In this document: positions 45,536 through 56,867 of the stretch, in pieces
Numbering within the stretch: position 1 is the first letter of the stretch
How the letters are laid out: every line of letters starts with the position of its first letter
Origin: Dromiciops gliroides
Taxonomy: Eukaryota; Chordata; Mammalia; Microbiotheria; Microbiotheriidae
Assembly (NCBI RefSeq): GCF_019393635.1
Contig: NC_057866.1
Location: forward strand, 166,820,903-166,884,902
Length of the DNA: 64,000 nucleotides
Reading direction: 5' to 3'
Notes under the pieces: generated by a model
Told to the model about the DNA's origin: nothing
What the model saw: the letters and a program-made list of their open reading frames with translations, nothing else
Databases searched by the model: none
Made by a program: the position numbers and the translations under genes

Positions 45536-46080
45536 TGCCCACCTATTCCATGAAGCATTTGTGTGGATTCATGTAAAAAAGTGAGTAGTTGGAATTGTTA
45601 TGACCATATAAATTCAATTTGACTCAAAAAACAAAACCAATACAACAATGGACTTAGCAGAGATGCCACACCCTGAAGATGAGAAACCCATTGATAGCAG
45701 TCAGAAATTATCACTAGAAGGTATTAGTAATTCTATAGCATCCAGACGTATGAGTCAAACCTCCATACATGCAACCTAGTTTCATATATTCTCCACATAT
45801 ATATCTCCTCCCCCATATAAGTTCTGGTCACAGAGCTATGTGTACCCTTAAGTATCTGAGGGTTTGGGGAAATGTTCTGCTGCTCTTTTTCTTACTACGA
45901 TAATTCATGAAAATCCCTTTGCTCTGAATGAATTATGTCCTCTGGCAGAGTAGAGATGAAGTAAATACATGAGTGGGGTCCTTGACCTATGGTCTTGGAT
46001 GTATATGGACCTATAAATACCTTGAAGCTGGGGTAACTTCTGGGAGCTCCAAGTGCAGAAGAGGATGTCCCAGGTATTAC
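45536..46080. other. Unclassified stretch, no gene seen
   Basis: No recognised repeat or coding signal. Confidence 0.3.
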
Positions 46081-46084
46081 ATGA

Positions 46085-46440
46085 TCATTTATTAAGCACC
46101 TGCTATATGTTAGACACTGTGCTAAGTGTTGGGGAGAAAAAGATGAAACAAAACAAAATAAAACAAAACAAAAAACCCAGTTTCTACTCTCAAAGAAGTA
46201 GATTATGTTTACACAGAAAAGTAATATAGAATCATTTAAGGAGGAAAGGAGTATTAACAACCAAGGAGTTAAGTAAAGGTTTCATGTAGGCAGTCAGTCT
46301 GAGTTAAGTCATTATGGAAGAAAGCTAAGGATTATAAAAGGGGATTGGGAAGAAGTTTATTTCAGGCATTCAAAAGCAAAGAGAAAGTTTATGGGATGCC
46401 AAGTTCGGGTAATACTTTGTGGGGCAGTTTTGCTAAAAGG
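46085..46440 (-). mobile_element. L2 3' end, antisense
   Basis: 'tttattaagcacctgctata' and 'gctaagtgttggggagaaaa', with an (AAAAC)n expansion at 46145-46176. Confidence 0.7.
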
Positions 46441-46447
46441 TACAGTC

Positions 46448-47560
46448 TATCCATCAATAAGAATTTATTAAGCACCTACCATGTGCCAGGTACCGTGCTG
46501 AGTGCTTGGGACACCAAGAAAGGCAAACATACAGTTCTTGTTCTCAAAGAGGACTATACTCTCAATTTTTTCTCAATTTTTGGGTGGCACGGTAGATAGA
46601 ACCCTGGACTGGAGTCAGCAAGATCTGAGTTCAAATTTGGCCTAAGACATTTACTACCTGTGTGACCCTGGGCAAATCACTGAGCCTCTATTTGTTTTGA
46701 TTTCCTCATCTGTAAAATGGGGATAATAATAGCACCTGACTCCCAAAGTTGTGAGGATCAAATGAGGTAATATTTGTAAAGGGCTTAGTAGTACAGTGTC
46801 TGGCCAGTATATACATTTTATTATTATTATTAAAGAACTCAGTCTAATAGGGGGAGAGACAACATGAAAACAACTAGGTACAAAAAGGACATCTACAAGG
46901 CAAATATGAAATAATCAGCAGGGAAGGCACAGGCATTTAGGGGGATCAAGAACGATTTCTTGTAGAAGATGGGATTTTTATCTGAGACTCGAAGGAAGCC
47001 CAGGGAAGCCAGGAGGCAGAGTTGAAGAGGTTAGGGTATAAGGGAAAAAGCCAATGGAAATTCCCTGTCTGGAGATGGAGCGGCTTGTGTAAGGAATAGC
47101 AAGCAAGTCAGTGTCACTGGATCAAAAAAATATGTGAAGGTATCAGAAGATCGGAAAGGCAGAAAGGGACGAGCTTGTGAAAGGCTTTGAATACCAAAAC
47201 AGAAGATTTTGTGTTTGATCCTCAAAGTGATAGGGAGCCTCTGGTAGATGTGGAATGGTGGGGGGCTGGGCAGGGAGGACATTGTCTGATCTGTACTTTA
47301 AGAAGATCAACATGATGGCTGAATGGAGAGTGGATTAGATGGGAGAGACACTTGAGGCAGGAAGACCAACCAGCCGGCTTGGAGGTGGTGAGGGCCTATA
47401 TGAGGCTGGTGGCTGTGTTAGAGGAAATAAGGGAGCTTACGAAAAAAAAAAAAAAGACATTATGAAGGTAGAAATCAACTGGACTCGGCAACAGGTTAGC
47501 AATGGGGGGCAGAGGGGATGAGAGAGAGTGCAGAATTGAAGATGATGCCCTTAGATTGTG
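46448..47560 (-). mobile_element. Long antisense L2, split by a MIR
   Basis: Terminus 'aagcacctaccatgtgccag' (46470-) resumes after the SINE with 'actcagtctaatagggggag', 'tcttgtagaagatgggattt', 'ggagatggagcggcttgtgt' and 'gaaaggctttgaataccaaa', in unbroken L2 order for about 1.1 kb. This is the longest L2 of the window. An A-run lies at 47441-47454. Confidence 0.85.
46572..46835 (+). mobile_element. MIR-type CORE-SINE nested in L2
   Basis: 'ggtggcacggtagatagaac', 'tttcctcatctgtaaaatgg', 'gtgaggatcaaatgaggtaa' and (TAT)n tail: full length. Confidence 0.85.
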
Positions 47561-47765
47561 TAAATGAAATATGTCTGGAAAGGTAGGTTGGAGACAGACC
47601 ATGAGGGTGTTAACAAGAGCATTCTTAGGTCTTTCTATTTTATCTTAGAGCTAATGCGGACCTATTGAAGCTTCTTGAAAAGGAGAGTCACATAATCATA
47701 TGGGTGCTTTAGGAAGATCATTTTGGTAGCTGTGAGGAAAATGAATCAGAGTGGGGAGCAGATTA
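47561..47765 (-). mobile_element. Second antisense L2 fragment
   Basis: 'gtgctttaggaagatcattt' repeats an L2 position already present at 47297-47330, so this is a separate copy. Confidence 0.65.
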
Positions 47766-47769
47766 AAAA

Positions 47770-48247
47770 AAAACTGACATTTATATGGCACCTTAAAGAA
47801 TTTAAGGTGTTCTACATTGTTGTTGTTGAGTGGTATAAGTCATGTCCAACTCTTCATGGTCCCATTTTGGGATTTTCTTGGCAAAGATACTGGAGTGGTT
47901 TGTCATTTCCTTCTCCAACTTGTTTTAGAAATGAGGAAACTGAGGCAAACAGGGTGAAGTGACTTGCCCAGGATCACATAGCTAGTGTCTGAGGCCAGAT
48001 TTGAACTCAGGATTCCAAGCCCCATGCTCTATCCACTGTGTCACCTACCTGCCCCAAAGTGCTCTACATACATGATCTCATTTTATCTAAAGGACATATT
48101 ATTCCCATTTTATAGATGAGGAAGAGGAGTCAGAGTAATTAAGCGACTTGTCCCTGACAACCCTGCCAGTAAATATTGGAGGTAGGACTTGAATTCAAAT
48201 CCTTGTAACTCCAGGACCTATGCTCTATCTGTTATGTCATATTTCCT
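47770..48247 (-). mobile_element. MIR antisense, split by Mar-1
   Basis: 'ctgacatttatatggcacct' up to 47815, then 'catgatctcattttatctaa' and 'attttatagatgaggaagag' after the insertion. Confidence 0.8.
47819..48054 (-). mobile_element. Mar-1-type CORE-SINE, antisense
   Basis: Full length, nested in the MIR. TSD AAGGTGTTCTACATT at about 47804-47818 pairs with AAAGTGCTCTACATA at about 48055-48069. Confidence 0.9.
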
Positions 48248-48249
48248 CT

Positions 48250-48870
48250 TCCAGAGGCACTAGTCCAGTAGGAAAGGGATCTTTAAGATCTTGTCCAACT
48301 CTAAATCTTGTGGTGCTATCTGCTACCTAATATTGTTATTAATGTTTGGGATATCCCCCAAACCAGACTGAGAAGCTTCTTGGAGGCTGGGAACATGTCC
48401 CATATCCCAACATTCAAAATTCTTAGGGCAGGACTAGACACATAGTGTTCTCATAATCCATTTCACTTTGTCAGTGTGTTTCTTGACCAGCTACACCTCT
48501 GCAACTTGGCAGATGGTCTTCAAGAGTTGCTGCGGCTTAAGATGTGATGAGCCTCCTTAGTTAAGGCAAGTCTTTAGACAGGAAGCATATTCCATCATTG
48601 CACTGAGACACAAAGCCTTTCTGTCTTGGTAGGACCTTTCAGCACGTGTGTCCTCCTGCTGTAGCCCTCCAGAAGCTAGAGTTTCATCCATGTCTTGAGG
48701 CATTAAATGACTTTAGTAGAGGGCATGTAGTTAGCACTCAGTAAACAAAGGCTGTTGCTGCTCATGACACTCTCCTGGAGAAGGAAAATGCTGGTTTCTG
48801 GAAGAATGTTTGCATGGGAGTGGGAGATGAGTGAGTAGCAGATGGGAGTCAAGTAGGAGTGAATGTTGGT
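48250..48870. other. Mostly unclassified stretch
   Basis: An L2-like terminus may lie at 48365-48440. No gene seen. Confidence 0.3.
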
Positions 48871-49030
48871 TGGTTGTGATCCTTCATTCTTGAAGAGGAC
48901 CAAAATGACATCACTACGTCAGAGGTCAATGTGTCTGACTGTGGCTGATCAGGCATGTATAAGCTCAGGGTGCTCTACCACAGGTTGGGCACAAATAGTC
49001 CATATGAACATTTGTCTCTAAATTTCTGCA
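48871..49030 (+). mobile_element. Unclassified marsupial repeat
   Basis: 'ttgtgatccttcattcttga' and 'agaggaccaaaatgacatca' resemble the start of the family seen at 22780 and at 53140-53175. Confidence 0.45.
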
Positions 49031-49244
49031 AATTTGTGAATGAGGGGTAAGTGGGAGAGAAGAGCATCTTTGGTTCTTCAGAGCCACATTTAGGACCTCA
49101 TGTCATAGAATTCTGCCTTGCCTTCTTCAAGGATCGAGTGTTGTTCTGACAGCAGGATGCCAAACTGCAAGCATGGTAAATAGAAATTCAGAAGTGGCCA
49201 CAAGGTGAGGCAGATAAAGATTTTTCTCTTCATTATGTAAAGGG

Positions 49245-49612
49245 GACAAGGGCTGGGATTCACCCCCATCTTTTCTGCCTTCAAGGCTCACCTAAGATCT
49301 CACCTCCCCCATGAAGCCTTCCCTTCTGCACACACCTGAAGGTGTCTGCTGTCTCAATTTCTCCATTTTTAGCTCGGATTTCTCCTTTGCCCCACCCCCA
49401 ATCTTACTTTATAATGTTCTTATCCACATACATACTATATCTCTCCCTCCCATCCCTGGTAAAACGTCAGTTCCTTGAAGGGAGAAACCTTTTAATGTAA
49501 CTTTTTGGGGAGATTTTTAAAAAGTCTTTGTGCCCTAGTGCTCAGTATGAATCTTGTAAACAGTAAGGGCCAAATACAATTTTTGTTGAATTGGAATTCC
49601 TCCAACCCATTG
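49245..49612 (+). repeat. Retroduplicated 0.36-kb segment, inserted copy
   Basis: About 90% alike to 50971-51325 from GGGCTGGGATTCACCC to CAACCCATTG. Flanked by an 18-bp TSD TCTTCATTATGTAAAGGG (49227-49244) and TCTTCCTTATGTAAAGGG (49613-49630), one mismatch. There is no poly-A. Confidence 0.88.
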
Positions 49613-49630
49613 TCTTCCTTATGTAAAGGG

Positions 49631-50185
49631 TTTTGCTGTAACAGCAGAAATATGCTCAGAAGACTGCGTGCCTTCCCCAAAGAGACTTTTTGTGTCTTCG
49701 TTAGGTTTTTCAACTTCAAGGATATTTACATAGCCAGGCATCATGGGAAATGAAAAGACCAATAAAGAGGAACATGTATGTTTTTCTATAGTCTTAGAAA
49801 AATGACTTGAAAGGCTTGAATCACCTGGGTAGGAAGCCCCCACTCAAAGCTCCTGAGACAGAAAACAGGGTAAAAAAAATCACTCACCCTAATCTAGTTA
49901 AGAAACTATGCAGGAGACTCTCTGTGGAGTGGAATACAAACTGGACCTCACAGCAATGGTGTGCTTGGTCTTTTTGGATGCCTCCTCCTTAGAACCATGA
50001 GGCAGGTGAAAGATGCACTACAGAATATGACAAATAATTCCCAGGAAGGTAGTCTGGGAAATCTGAAACGAAAACACCACTTACTAGCGCTTCACTAAAT
50101 AGAAAACAAGCTGCAGTTTGGGAGGGAGTTAAGAAATTGCTGAATTTGGGATGGACTGAGAAGGCAGAACCTTAGAGCCTAATGC
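49631..50185. other. Unclassified stretch, no gene seen
   Basis: No recognised repeat or coding signal. Confidence 0.3.
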
Positions 50186-50198
50186 AAGAAATATGGCA

Positions 50199-50356
50199 GG
50201 GTTTTTTTTGGGTTTTTTGCGAGGCAATGAGGGTTAAGTGACTTGCCCAGGGTCACACAGCTAGGAAGTGTCAAGTGTCTGAGGCCGGATTTGAACTCAA
50301 GTACTCCTGAATCCAAGGCCGGTGCTTTATCCACTGCACCACCTAGCCACCCCCAG
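50199..50356 (-). mobile_element. WSINE1-type SINE, antisense
   Basis: Full length with T-runs on both sides; short TSD CAGGGTTTTTTT on each flank. Confidence 0.93.
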
Positions 50357-50469
50357 GGTTTTTTTTTTTTTTTTTAACAGAAGTGGAGTGTAGTTACGAC
50401 TAAGAGCAGTGAAAGTGGAATTGAAACAGCTGACAATTAGGAGACAGAGTTGATCACAACAACAATTAA

Positions 50470-50765
50470 TGATAATAATAGCTAGCATTTATATGGCATC
50501 TACTACATATATACATATATGCTACATTTATTCAGCATTTTCATAGCCAGGTGCTATGCTGAGTGCTTTACAAACATTATCTCATTTGATCCTCACAACC
50601 ACCCTTGGAAGTAGATGCTATTATTATCAACCCCATTTGACAGATGAGGAAATTGAGGCAAACTCAGTTCAGTGACTTGAAAAGGATCAAACAGCTGGTA
50701 AGACCAGATCTTAACTCAGGGTCTTCCCGACTCCAGGCTCAGAACCCCATCCACCAGCTGCCTCA
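50470..50765 (-). mobile_element. MIR-type CORE-SINE, antisense, full length
   Basis: 'tagctagcatttatatggca', 'gtgctttacaaacattatct' and 'gacagatgaggaaattgagg', ending 'caccagctgcctc'. Confidence 0.9.
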
Positions 50766-50865
50766 TCAGAGTTGACCAATTGACAAGTGGCAAAGGAAGA
50801 GCCTTGTCCGGGGACAGCTGAGGAGTCAAGAAACAACTTGGAGAGCTGCTCCAGAAGCACTTCCT

Positions 50866-50985
50866 TTAGTATAGTAGGACCTTAGAGGCCAGCTAGTCCA
50901 ACCTTCTAATTTTATAGGTGAAGAAACTAGGGCTCAGAGATTAAATGACTTGCCCAAGGTCTTACTGGGAGGGCTGGGATTCACC
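50866..50985 (-). mobile_element. THER1-type SINE fragment, antisense
   Basis: 'ggccagctagtccaaccttc' and 'aatgacttgcccaaggtctt'. Its last bases belong to the duplicated segment. Confidence 0.65.
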
Positions 50986-51325
50986 CACCTCTTTTCTTCC
51001 TTCAAGGCTCACCTAAGATCTCACCTCCTCCATGAAGCCTTCCCTTCTGCATGCACCTGAAGGTGTCTCTGATGTCTCAGTTTCTCCATTTTTAGGTCGG
51101 ATTTCTCCCCCCCCCATCCTATGTTACATTGTTCTTATCCACATACATGCCATCTCCCCCCTCCCTTCCCTGGTAATAAGTCAGTTCCTTGAGGGGAGGA
51201 ACCTTTTAATGTAACTTTTGGGGGGGGGTTTAAAAAGTCTTCGTGCCCTAGTGCTCAGTATGAATCTTGTAAACAGTAAGGGCCAAATACAATTTTTGTT
51301 GAATTGGAATTCCTCCAACCCATTG
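50971..51325 (+). repeat. 0.36-kb segment, probable source-side copy (SINE end plus L2 3' end)
   Basis: Here the segment start is continuous with the THER1-like SINE and the rest is an L2 3' end ('ccttcaaggctcacctaaga', 'cagttccttgaggggaggaa', 'gtgccctagtgctcagtatg'). This is the natural context missing from the other copy. Confidence 0.8.
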
Positions 51326-52605
51326 GTAATTCTCCTAGTTATCATGGTCCTACTTTTAAAATGGTGAGTCACACACACAACCCATCAGATGTAATATACT
51401 TGTCCTTTTGAATTGAATCAGCCTCCTCAGTATTTATAGGCTCATCTTGAATCACTCTGATTACCAGAGCTCCAGCTGTGAATATGAGCTCAGCCCAGGT
51501 CTAGCAAGGTGAATGCAGTAGAGACTATTCCCTCTGAAGTGAGGGGAAGTGGTTGAGGCTCAAAGGAGAACATCCAAACAGACTGGAATCTCACCATCCT
51601 CAGGAAGGCCATAATTAAGTTCAATACATTTGTCAGGCAAAGTCCTGTGGGAGCTTTTCGGAGGGGAGTTTTAAGTAGCTTGGGGACTTAGGGAATCCTT
51701 TCCTTGTCTCTCCTGGGAAAACCAAGGGACTCGTCACTGCAGTAGAAAATGAGAAGGCCTTGAGTGAACGCTGGACCTTAGGAGAGAGTAGGGGAAAATA
51801 TAAGTTCCTTTGAGGGAAACTCAAGTCCATGCACGTCCAGAAATGTCAAAATAAACCTAGACCTTAGAGTTAGTTATATCTCTATCTGATAGAAAACTTC
51901 CCTGGACTAATTCAATCGATAGTCTAACAGGAACTCCAAGGGGCTGTTCTCAGCTTGCAAAATGTCCATTTAAATGGTTCTGATCATTTCCCACAGACCT
52001 TTGGTCACCGACAGGATCAATTCTGAGCACATGGGTCAGCAAACTGGGCCCTGGGGTATAGGACTTTCTGAAAACTCCAAACTCCATCTGGAATAGCCCC
52101 GCCCTTTATCCATAGACCCACTCAGCTATGGGTCCCCCTCCTTTCCTTCAACTGGATTTTCTAGGGGCATTTGTATGTGGCTAAAAAATATGATTGTTTG
52201 GATATTTATGCCTTCAAACATAACTAATCCTCTTCTTAATCCTCCCACAGGCCAGTAATTAACCAAGGTGACATAGTTCTTAGAGAAATATGGAGAATCA
52301 ACCCCCTACTCCCCTGAGGAATGCAGGCCAACCATACTTAGCCAAATATTTTTTTCATTCTTTACTTGAATGTTGTTTGTTTATTTCTCTCCTTTCAGGG
52401 AATAGGAGGAAGATTTCAATTCATAAAGGTAGCTGAAGAATCTGCTGGGTTTTCAGAGATAAACCACAAGCTAGAAACTAAAAGAAGTGAGTTCTAACCC
52501 ATAATTCTGTTGCTGTGCACTGAGGCAAAGCCCACATTGACCACTGCCCCTTTATTCTAGGATCTTTCTATCCCCACTGACAGTCCAGTAGTTTAAGTAA
52601 CATTA
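51326..52605. other. Unclassified stretch, no gene seen
   Basis: 1.28 kb without a recognised repeat. Only short domain-free ORFs. Confidence 0.3.
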
Positions 52606-52618
52606 AATGTCATGCAAG

Positions 52619-52760
52619 GGGGCAGCTAGGTGGCGTAGTGGATAAAGCACTGGCTCTGAATTCAGGAGGACCTGAGTTCAAATCCAGCCTCAGACACTTG
52701 ACACTTACTAGCTGTGTGACCCTGAGCAAGTCACTTAACCCCCATTGCCCTGGAAAAAAA
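52619..52760 (+). mobile_element. WSINE1-type SINE
   Basis: Full length; TSD AATGTCATGCAAG (52606-52618) and AATGTCATGCGAG (52761-52773). Confidence 0.96.
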
Positions 52761-52784
52761 AATGTCATGCGAGGTATTTTGTTG

Positions 52785-53025
52785 TTGTCATTGTTCAGTC
52801 ATTTTTCAGTCATTTCCTACTCTCCATGACCCCATTTGGGATTTTCTTGGCAGGGATACTGGAGCGGTTTGCCATTTCCTTCTCCAGCCCATTTTACATA
52901 TGAAGAAACTGAGGCAAACAGGGTTAAGTGGCTTGCCCAAAGTAAGTGTCTAAGGGTATATTTGAATGTAGGAAGATGAGTCTTCCTGACTCTAGTCCTG
53001 GTCCTCTATCCATTGCACCACCTGG
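52785..53025 (-). mobile_element. Mar-1-type CORE-SINE, antisense
   Basis: Full length. TSD ATGCGAGGTATTTTGTTG (52767-52784) and ATGCAAGGTATTTAGTTG (53026-53043). Its target overlaps the SINE target next door. Confidence 0.92.
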
Positions 53026-53389
53026 ATGCAAGGTATTTAGTTGATGTCTAAAAATATTAGAAGTATATTTAAAGAAGGGTAGCAATTAAGAGGCTGCCTG
53101 TAAGACAAAAAGGAAGTTCCCATTAGAGGTGTAACTAGGAGTCTGTTGTTCGTCCTTCATTTCTGAAGGGGACCAGCCTTATATTTATAAGGAATCCTTA
53201 TACTTGTGATGACTTCTTAGATGAAAGGGACATTGAAAAATTAACTTAAGAAAAACAGAGGGGACACTTTTAACTGCTTCATGAATTTTACTGACTGCAA
53301 AGCCACTAATTAAGGCAGGGGATCTGGCTACCCACTGAGCTTCTCTGATTTCTAAGAATCCTAGTTAACTATGAGGATGGAGGTATAGA

Positions 53390-53795
53390 TGCCATTGTAA
53401 ACCAATAATAGCTAGCATGCAGATAGTATTTTGGGGGGGCAGGGAGATGAGGGTTTAGTGACTTGACCAGGGTCACACAGCTAGTAAGTGTCAAGTGTCT
53501 GAGGCCAGATTTGAACTCTGGTCCTCCTAAATCCAGGGCCGGTGCTTTAGCCACTGTGCCACCTAGCTGCCCCATGCAGATAGTATTTTAAGGTTTTTTC
53601 AAAGTGCTTTATATGTTACCTCATTCGATCCTCACAACAACTCTGTGAATCAGGTGCTATTATTTCCCCCATTTTAAGTTGAGGAAACTGAGGACGAGAA
53701 AGGGTCACAGAACTAATAATTTCCTGAGGCAAGATTTGAACTCAGGCTTTTCTGACTCCAAGTTCACTGATCTGTCCACTATATTATAAGTCAAT
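53390..53795 (-). mobile_element. MIR antisense, split by a SINE
   Basis: 'aataatagctagcatgcaga' before, and 'caaagtgctttatatgttac' and 'aagttgaggaaactgaggac' after, the inserted SINE. Confidence 0.8.
53433..53573 (-). mobile_element. WSINE1-type SINE, antisense, nested in MIR
   Basis: Perfect 16-bp TSD ATGCAGATAGTATTTT at 53417-53432 and 53574-53589. Confidence 0.97.
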
Positions 53796-53819
53796 TGGTT
53801 ATAAGTTTCATAGGATCTA

Positions 53820-54002
53820 TAGCTGAAGGGTCCTCAGTAAAAAGAGTCAAAAGACTTAGGTTTAAATTTCATATCTTCAGCTTACCACCTATGGGGGCCC
53901 TGGGCAAATCACTTAACCTCTCTTTGGCCTCAGTTTTCTGATCTGTAAAATGGAGGGGTTGAACCAGATGGCCTTACTTCCAACTCTAGACTTATGATCC
54001 TA
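53820..54002 (+). mobile_element. MIR3/THER1-type SINE
   Basis: 'cctgggcaaatcacttaacc' and 'ggggttgaaccagatggcct'. Confidence 0.8.
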
Positions 54003-54003
54003 T

Positions 54004-54465
54004 TATTTATTTAGAATTTTATTTTTTTCCCAAATTACATGTAAAAACAAATTTTAACATTGATTTTTAAAACTTTGTGTTCCAAATTCTCTTCCTCTCT
54101 CCCTTCCCACCTCCCCTTAATAACTTAAACAGTTCAATACAAGTTATACATGTGTAGCCATGCAAAACATTTCCACATTAGTCAGGTTGTGAAAGAAAAC
54201 AGACAAAAAAAACTTTAGAAAAAGGAACTAACAAAAAATTATGCTTCAATCTGTATTCAGATACCATCAGTTCTTTCTCTGTAGATAGATTGTATTTTTC
54301 ATAAGTCCTTCAAAGTTGTCTAGGATCATTGTATTGCTGAAAATAACTAAGTCATTCACAGCAGATCATCTTACAATATTGCTGTTATTTTGTATACAGT
54401 AAATTTCACTTTGCATCAGCTCATGTAAGTCTTTCCAGGTTTTTCTGATCACATCCTGCTCATAT
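54004..54465 (-). mobile_element. L1 3' end, antisense
   Basis: 'ccaaattacatgtaaaaaca', 'ctttgtgttccaaattctct' and 'gtctttccaggtttttctga': near-complete 3' terminus, parallel to 40430-40965. Confidence 0.8.
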
Positions 54466-55261
54466 GATCCTATTACTTATGTCAATTATTTTGTGGTAAA
54501 GATGAAAAAGGTGAAATCCAGGAAGATAGTAAGTAACAGAAGTTGCCTTTGAAGATGATAAATTTGTTGAGGGAGATTCTTTATGCTATGCCTTAGTTTT
54601 TCCCTTTGTTTAAAAGTAATTAGGATTGTCTCTAGACAAAACTCTGAAGGATGCAAAGATTGGCTTCAGTGACTCCCCAATAGTCTTTTTGGTTTCAGTC
54701 CCCCAGAATGCTGCAAACTCTACAATGTTTAGTGCCCTCACTAATGCCCTCTGGTAGACAAAGTAGCTTCCACCAAGACCAGCCCCTTCTTTCTCTCTAA
54801 TTAAATTCCATCTTCCCTGTTCCTGAACCTTGATCTTCACTGGAAAAAAATAGGCACTCAATAAGTTATGATGCAAGCCAATGTTTGCTGGTGACTACCT
54901 AGAGAATTCTGTCCATTTCACCTTGTACCTTCAGTCAGCTAAAATATATGAATCTCTAGCAGGTTCCTAAGGGGCAATGCTTCCACCTTGGACTTGGTGG
55001 TCTAGCAGGGATATTTTCAGAGAGAGGCCTTTCCATTACACTACATTAGCTGCTATTCTTACTAGAAATAAACATCAATAAAGTTGTGGTCTGAAAATGA
55101 TAAAGTGGTATAAAGCAAAGTGCTATGGTACAGAACACACTGGCTGTTTCTACTCTAATCACAATACCCTAAGCACACAGAACGTCAGAACTGAGAGGGA
55201 CCTCAGTTTGAGCTGTAGTTGGCTCTGGATAAGACACAGAGTTGAAATAAGATGCAGCCTA
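54466..55261. other. Unclassified stretch, no gene seen
   Basis: No recognised repeat or coding signal. Confidence 0.3.
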
Positions 55262-55936
55262 TATGCATTTTCCCCCTTAAATTTATTTTGTTTTTAATTT
55301 ATGGAATAAAACAAGCATTTCCATAATATAGTATAATAAAAAAGATGATTGTATGTGAAACTGCAAATCTACTATGTGTACAACTAGCTATTCCTTTTAA
55401 ATATACAACAGTTATCATGTAAATTTCTTTTTTCCTTTTTTTCCAATGTATATATATATATATATATGTAAAGTTATTCTATACATACTTCTATTTTTTG
55501 GGTTTTTCCCACTGGATACAGACAACATATTTCTTCACATGTTATACAGTTCTATAGTTAATTTGAGCATCATATGACTTATTTTCTCAAAGTTTTTTGG
55601 GGGGAGTGGGTGGGGGTGGGACAGTGAGGGGTAAGTGACTTGCCCAGGGTTACACAGCTAGTAAGTGTCAAGAGTCTGAAACCAGATTTGAACTCAGGTC
55701 CTCCTGAATCCAGGACCAGTGCTTTATCCACTATGCCACCTAACTGCCCCCTCAAAGTTGTTCTGAAAGCAATATTGCTGTTACTGTATAGAATGTTCTC
55801 TTGGTTCTGCTCATTATGCTCTTCATTATTATTGCAAGTCTTTCCATGTTTTTCTAAGATCATTGACCTCATCATTTCTTATAGAACAGTAGTATGCCAT
55901 CCCTACCATATACCACAACTTATTCAGCCATTCCCC
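55262..55936 (-). mobile_element. L1-type 3' region, antisense, split by a SINE
   Basis: 'aaacaagcatttccataata' and 'ttatcatgtaaatttctttt' precede the SINE; 'caagtctttccatgtttttc' and 'accacaacttattcagccat' follow it. Confidence 0.65.
55595..55750 (-). mobile_element. WSINE1-type SINE, antisense, G-rich tail
   Basis: TSD CTCAAAGTT at 55586-55594 and 55751-55759. The tail region has become a four-run G tract (55599-55620). Confidence 0.93.
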
Positions 55937-56232
55937 ATATTCTCAAGGAGCTTATGAGGAGTAGGACAAAGCAGCAACACAAGTAACTCTAACACATGAC
56001 GTTACATGATAAATATATGAAAACTACAAAACAGAACACTGTAGAGGAGAGTAAGAAAAGTGTTAGAAAAGACTTCTTGGAAGAGGCAGCCTTTAAAATT
56101 GGTCATTAAAGGGTAGAAGTTTTGAAGGCAAAGGAGGAAGGAAGGGAATTTCAAGGAACCATGTGGTCAAGGTTAAATGGTCAGTAAAACTCAGGCCATA
56201 TTTGAAGGTGGTGGTGCCATGGGGAGAGAATA
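55937..56232 (-). mobile_element. L2 fragment, antisense
   Basis: 'ctcaaggagcttatgaggag', 'aaagacttcttggaagaggc' and 'gggaatttcaaggaaccatg'. Confidence 0.6.
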
Positions 56233-56261
56233 GTCCAGTTTTGTTTTGTTTTGGTTTTCAA

Positions 56262-56407
56262 GTGGTTTTTTTTGCAGGCCAATGAGGGTTAAGTGACTTG
56301 CCCAGGGTCACACAGCTAGTAAGTGTCAAGTGTCTGAGACTGGATTTGAACTCAGGTCCTCCTGAATCCAGGGCTGGTGCTTTATCCACTGTGCCACCCA
56401 GCTGCCC
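56262..56407 (-). mobile_element. WSINE1-type SINE, antisense
   Basis: Full length, ends CAGCTGCCCCC; imperfect T-rich TSD TGTTTTGGTTTT / TGTTTTAGTTTT. Confidence 0.93.
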
Positions 56408-56479
56408 CCTTGTTTTAGTTTTTTTTAAGACAAGCAAATGACATACACCTCTACTTCCCTAGTGACAGTTATTAGCTGG

Positions 56480-56622
56480 ACTAATAAGAAGTCACTGCCC
56501 CTTACTGGGCAAGTCATTTCTCCTGTCTGTGTCTCAACTTCCTCATCTATAAAATGAAGAGGTTGGACAAGATGACCTCCGAGGTCCCCTCTAGCTCTCA
56601 AGTTCTATGGTTCTTATGAAAT
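56480..56622 (+). mobile_element. MIR3/THER1-type SINE
   Basis: 'caacttcctcatctataaaa' and 'ggttggacaagatgacctcc'. Confidence 0.8.
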
Positions 56623-56867
56623 ATGACCAGCAAAAGATCAGGCAAAAAGAAACAGGACCTGGTTGGGGGACCCTTTATATGGCATCTCATCAGTCATCTC
56701 AGGAGCCAAAATAATATCACTAAAGCATGAGTCTGACCATGTAATCCCCTGGCCAAAAACCTTCAGAGACTTCTCTGGGATAAAATAAAACTTCTCTGGC
56801 ATTTCAAGCCCTTCATGAGATGGCTACAAATTATCTTTCTAGACTTAGTAATGCTAATCAATACAAT

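Noticed and set aside
49492-51378. Two ORFs sharing 'NGLEEFQFNKNCIWPLLF', looking like a paralogous pair
   Set aside because: The likeness comes from the duplicated non-coding L2-tail segment, not from coding sequence.
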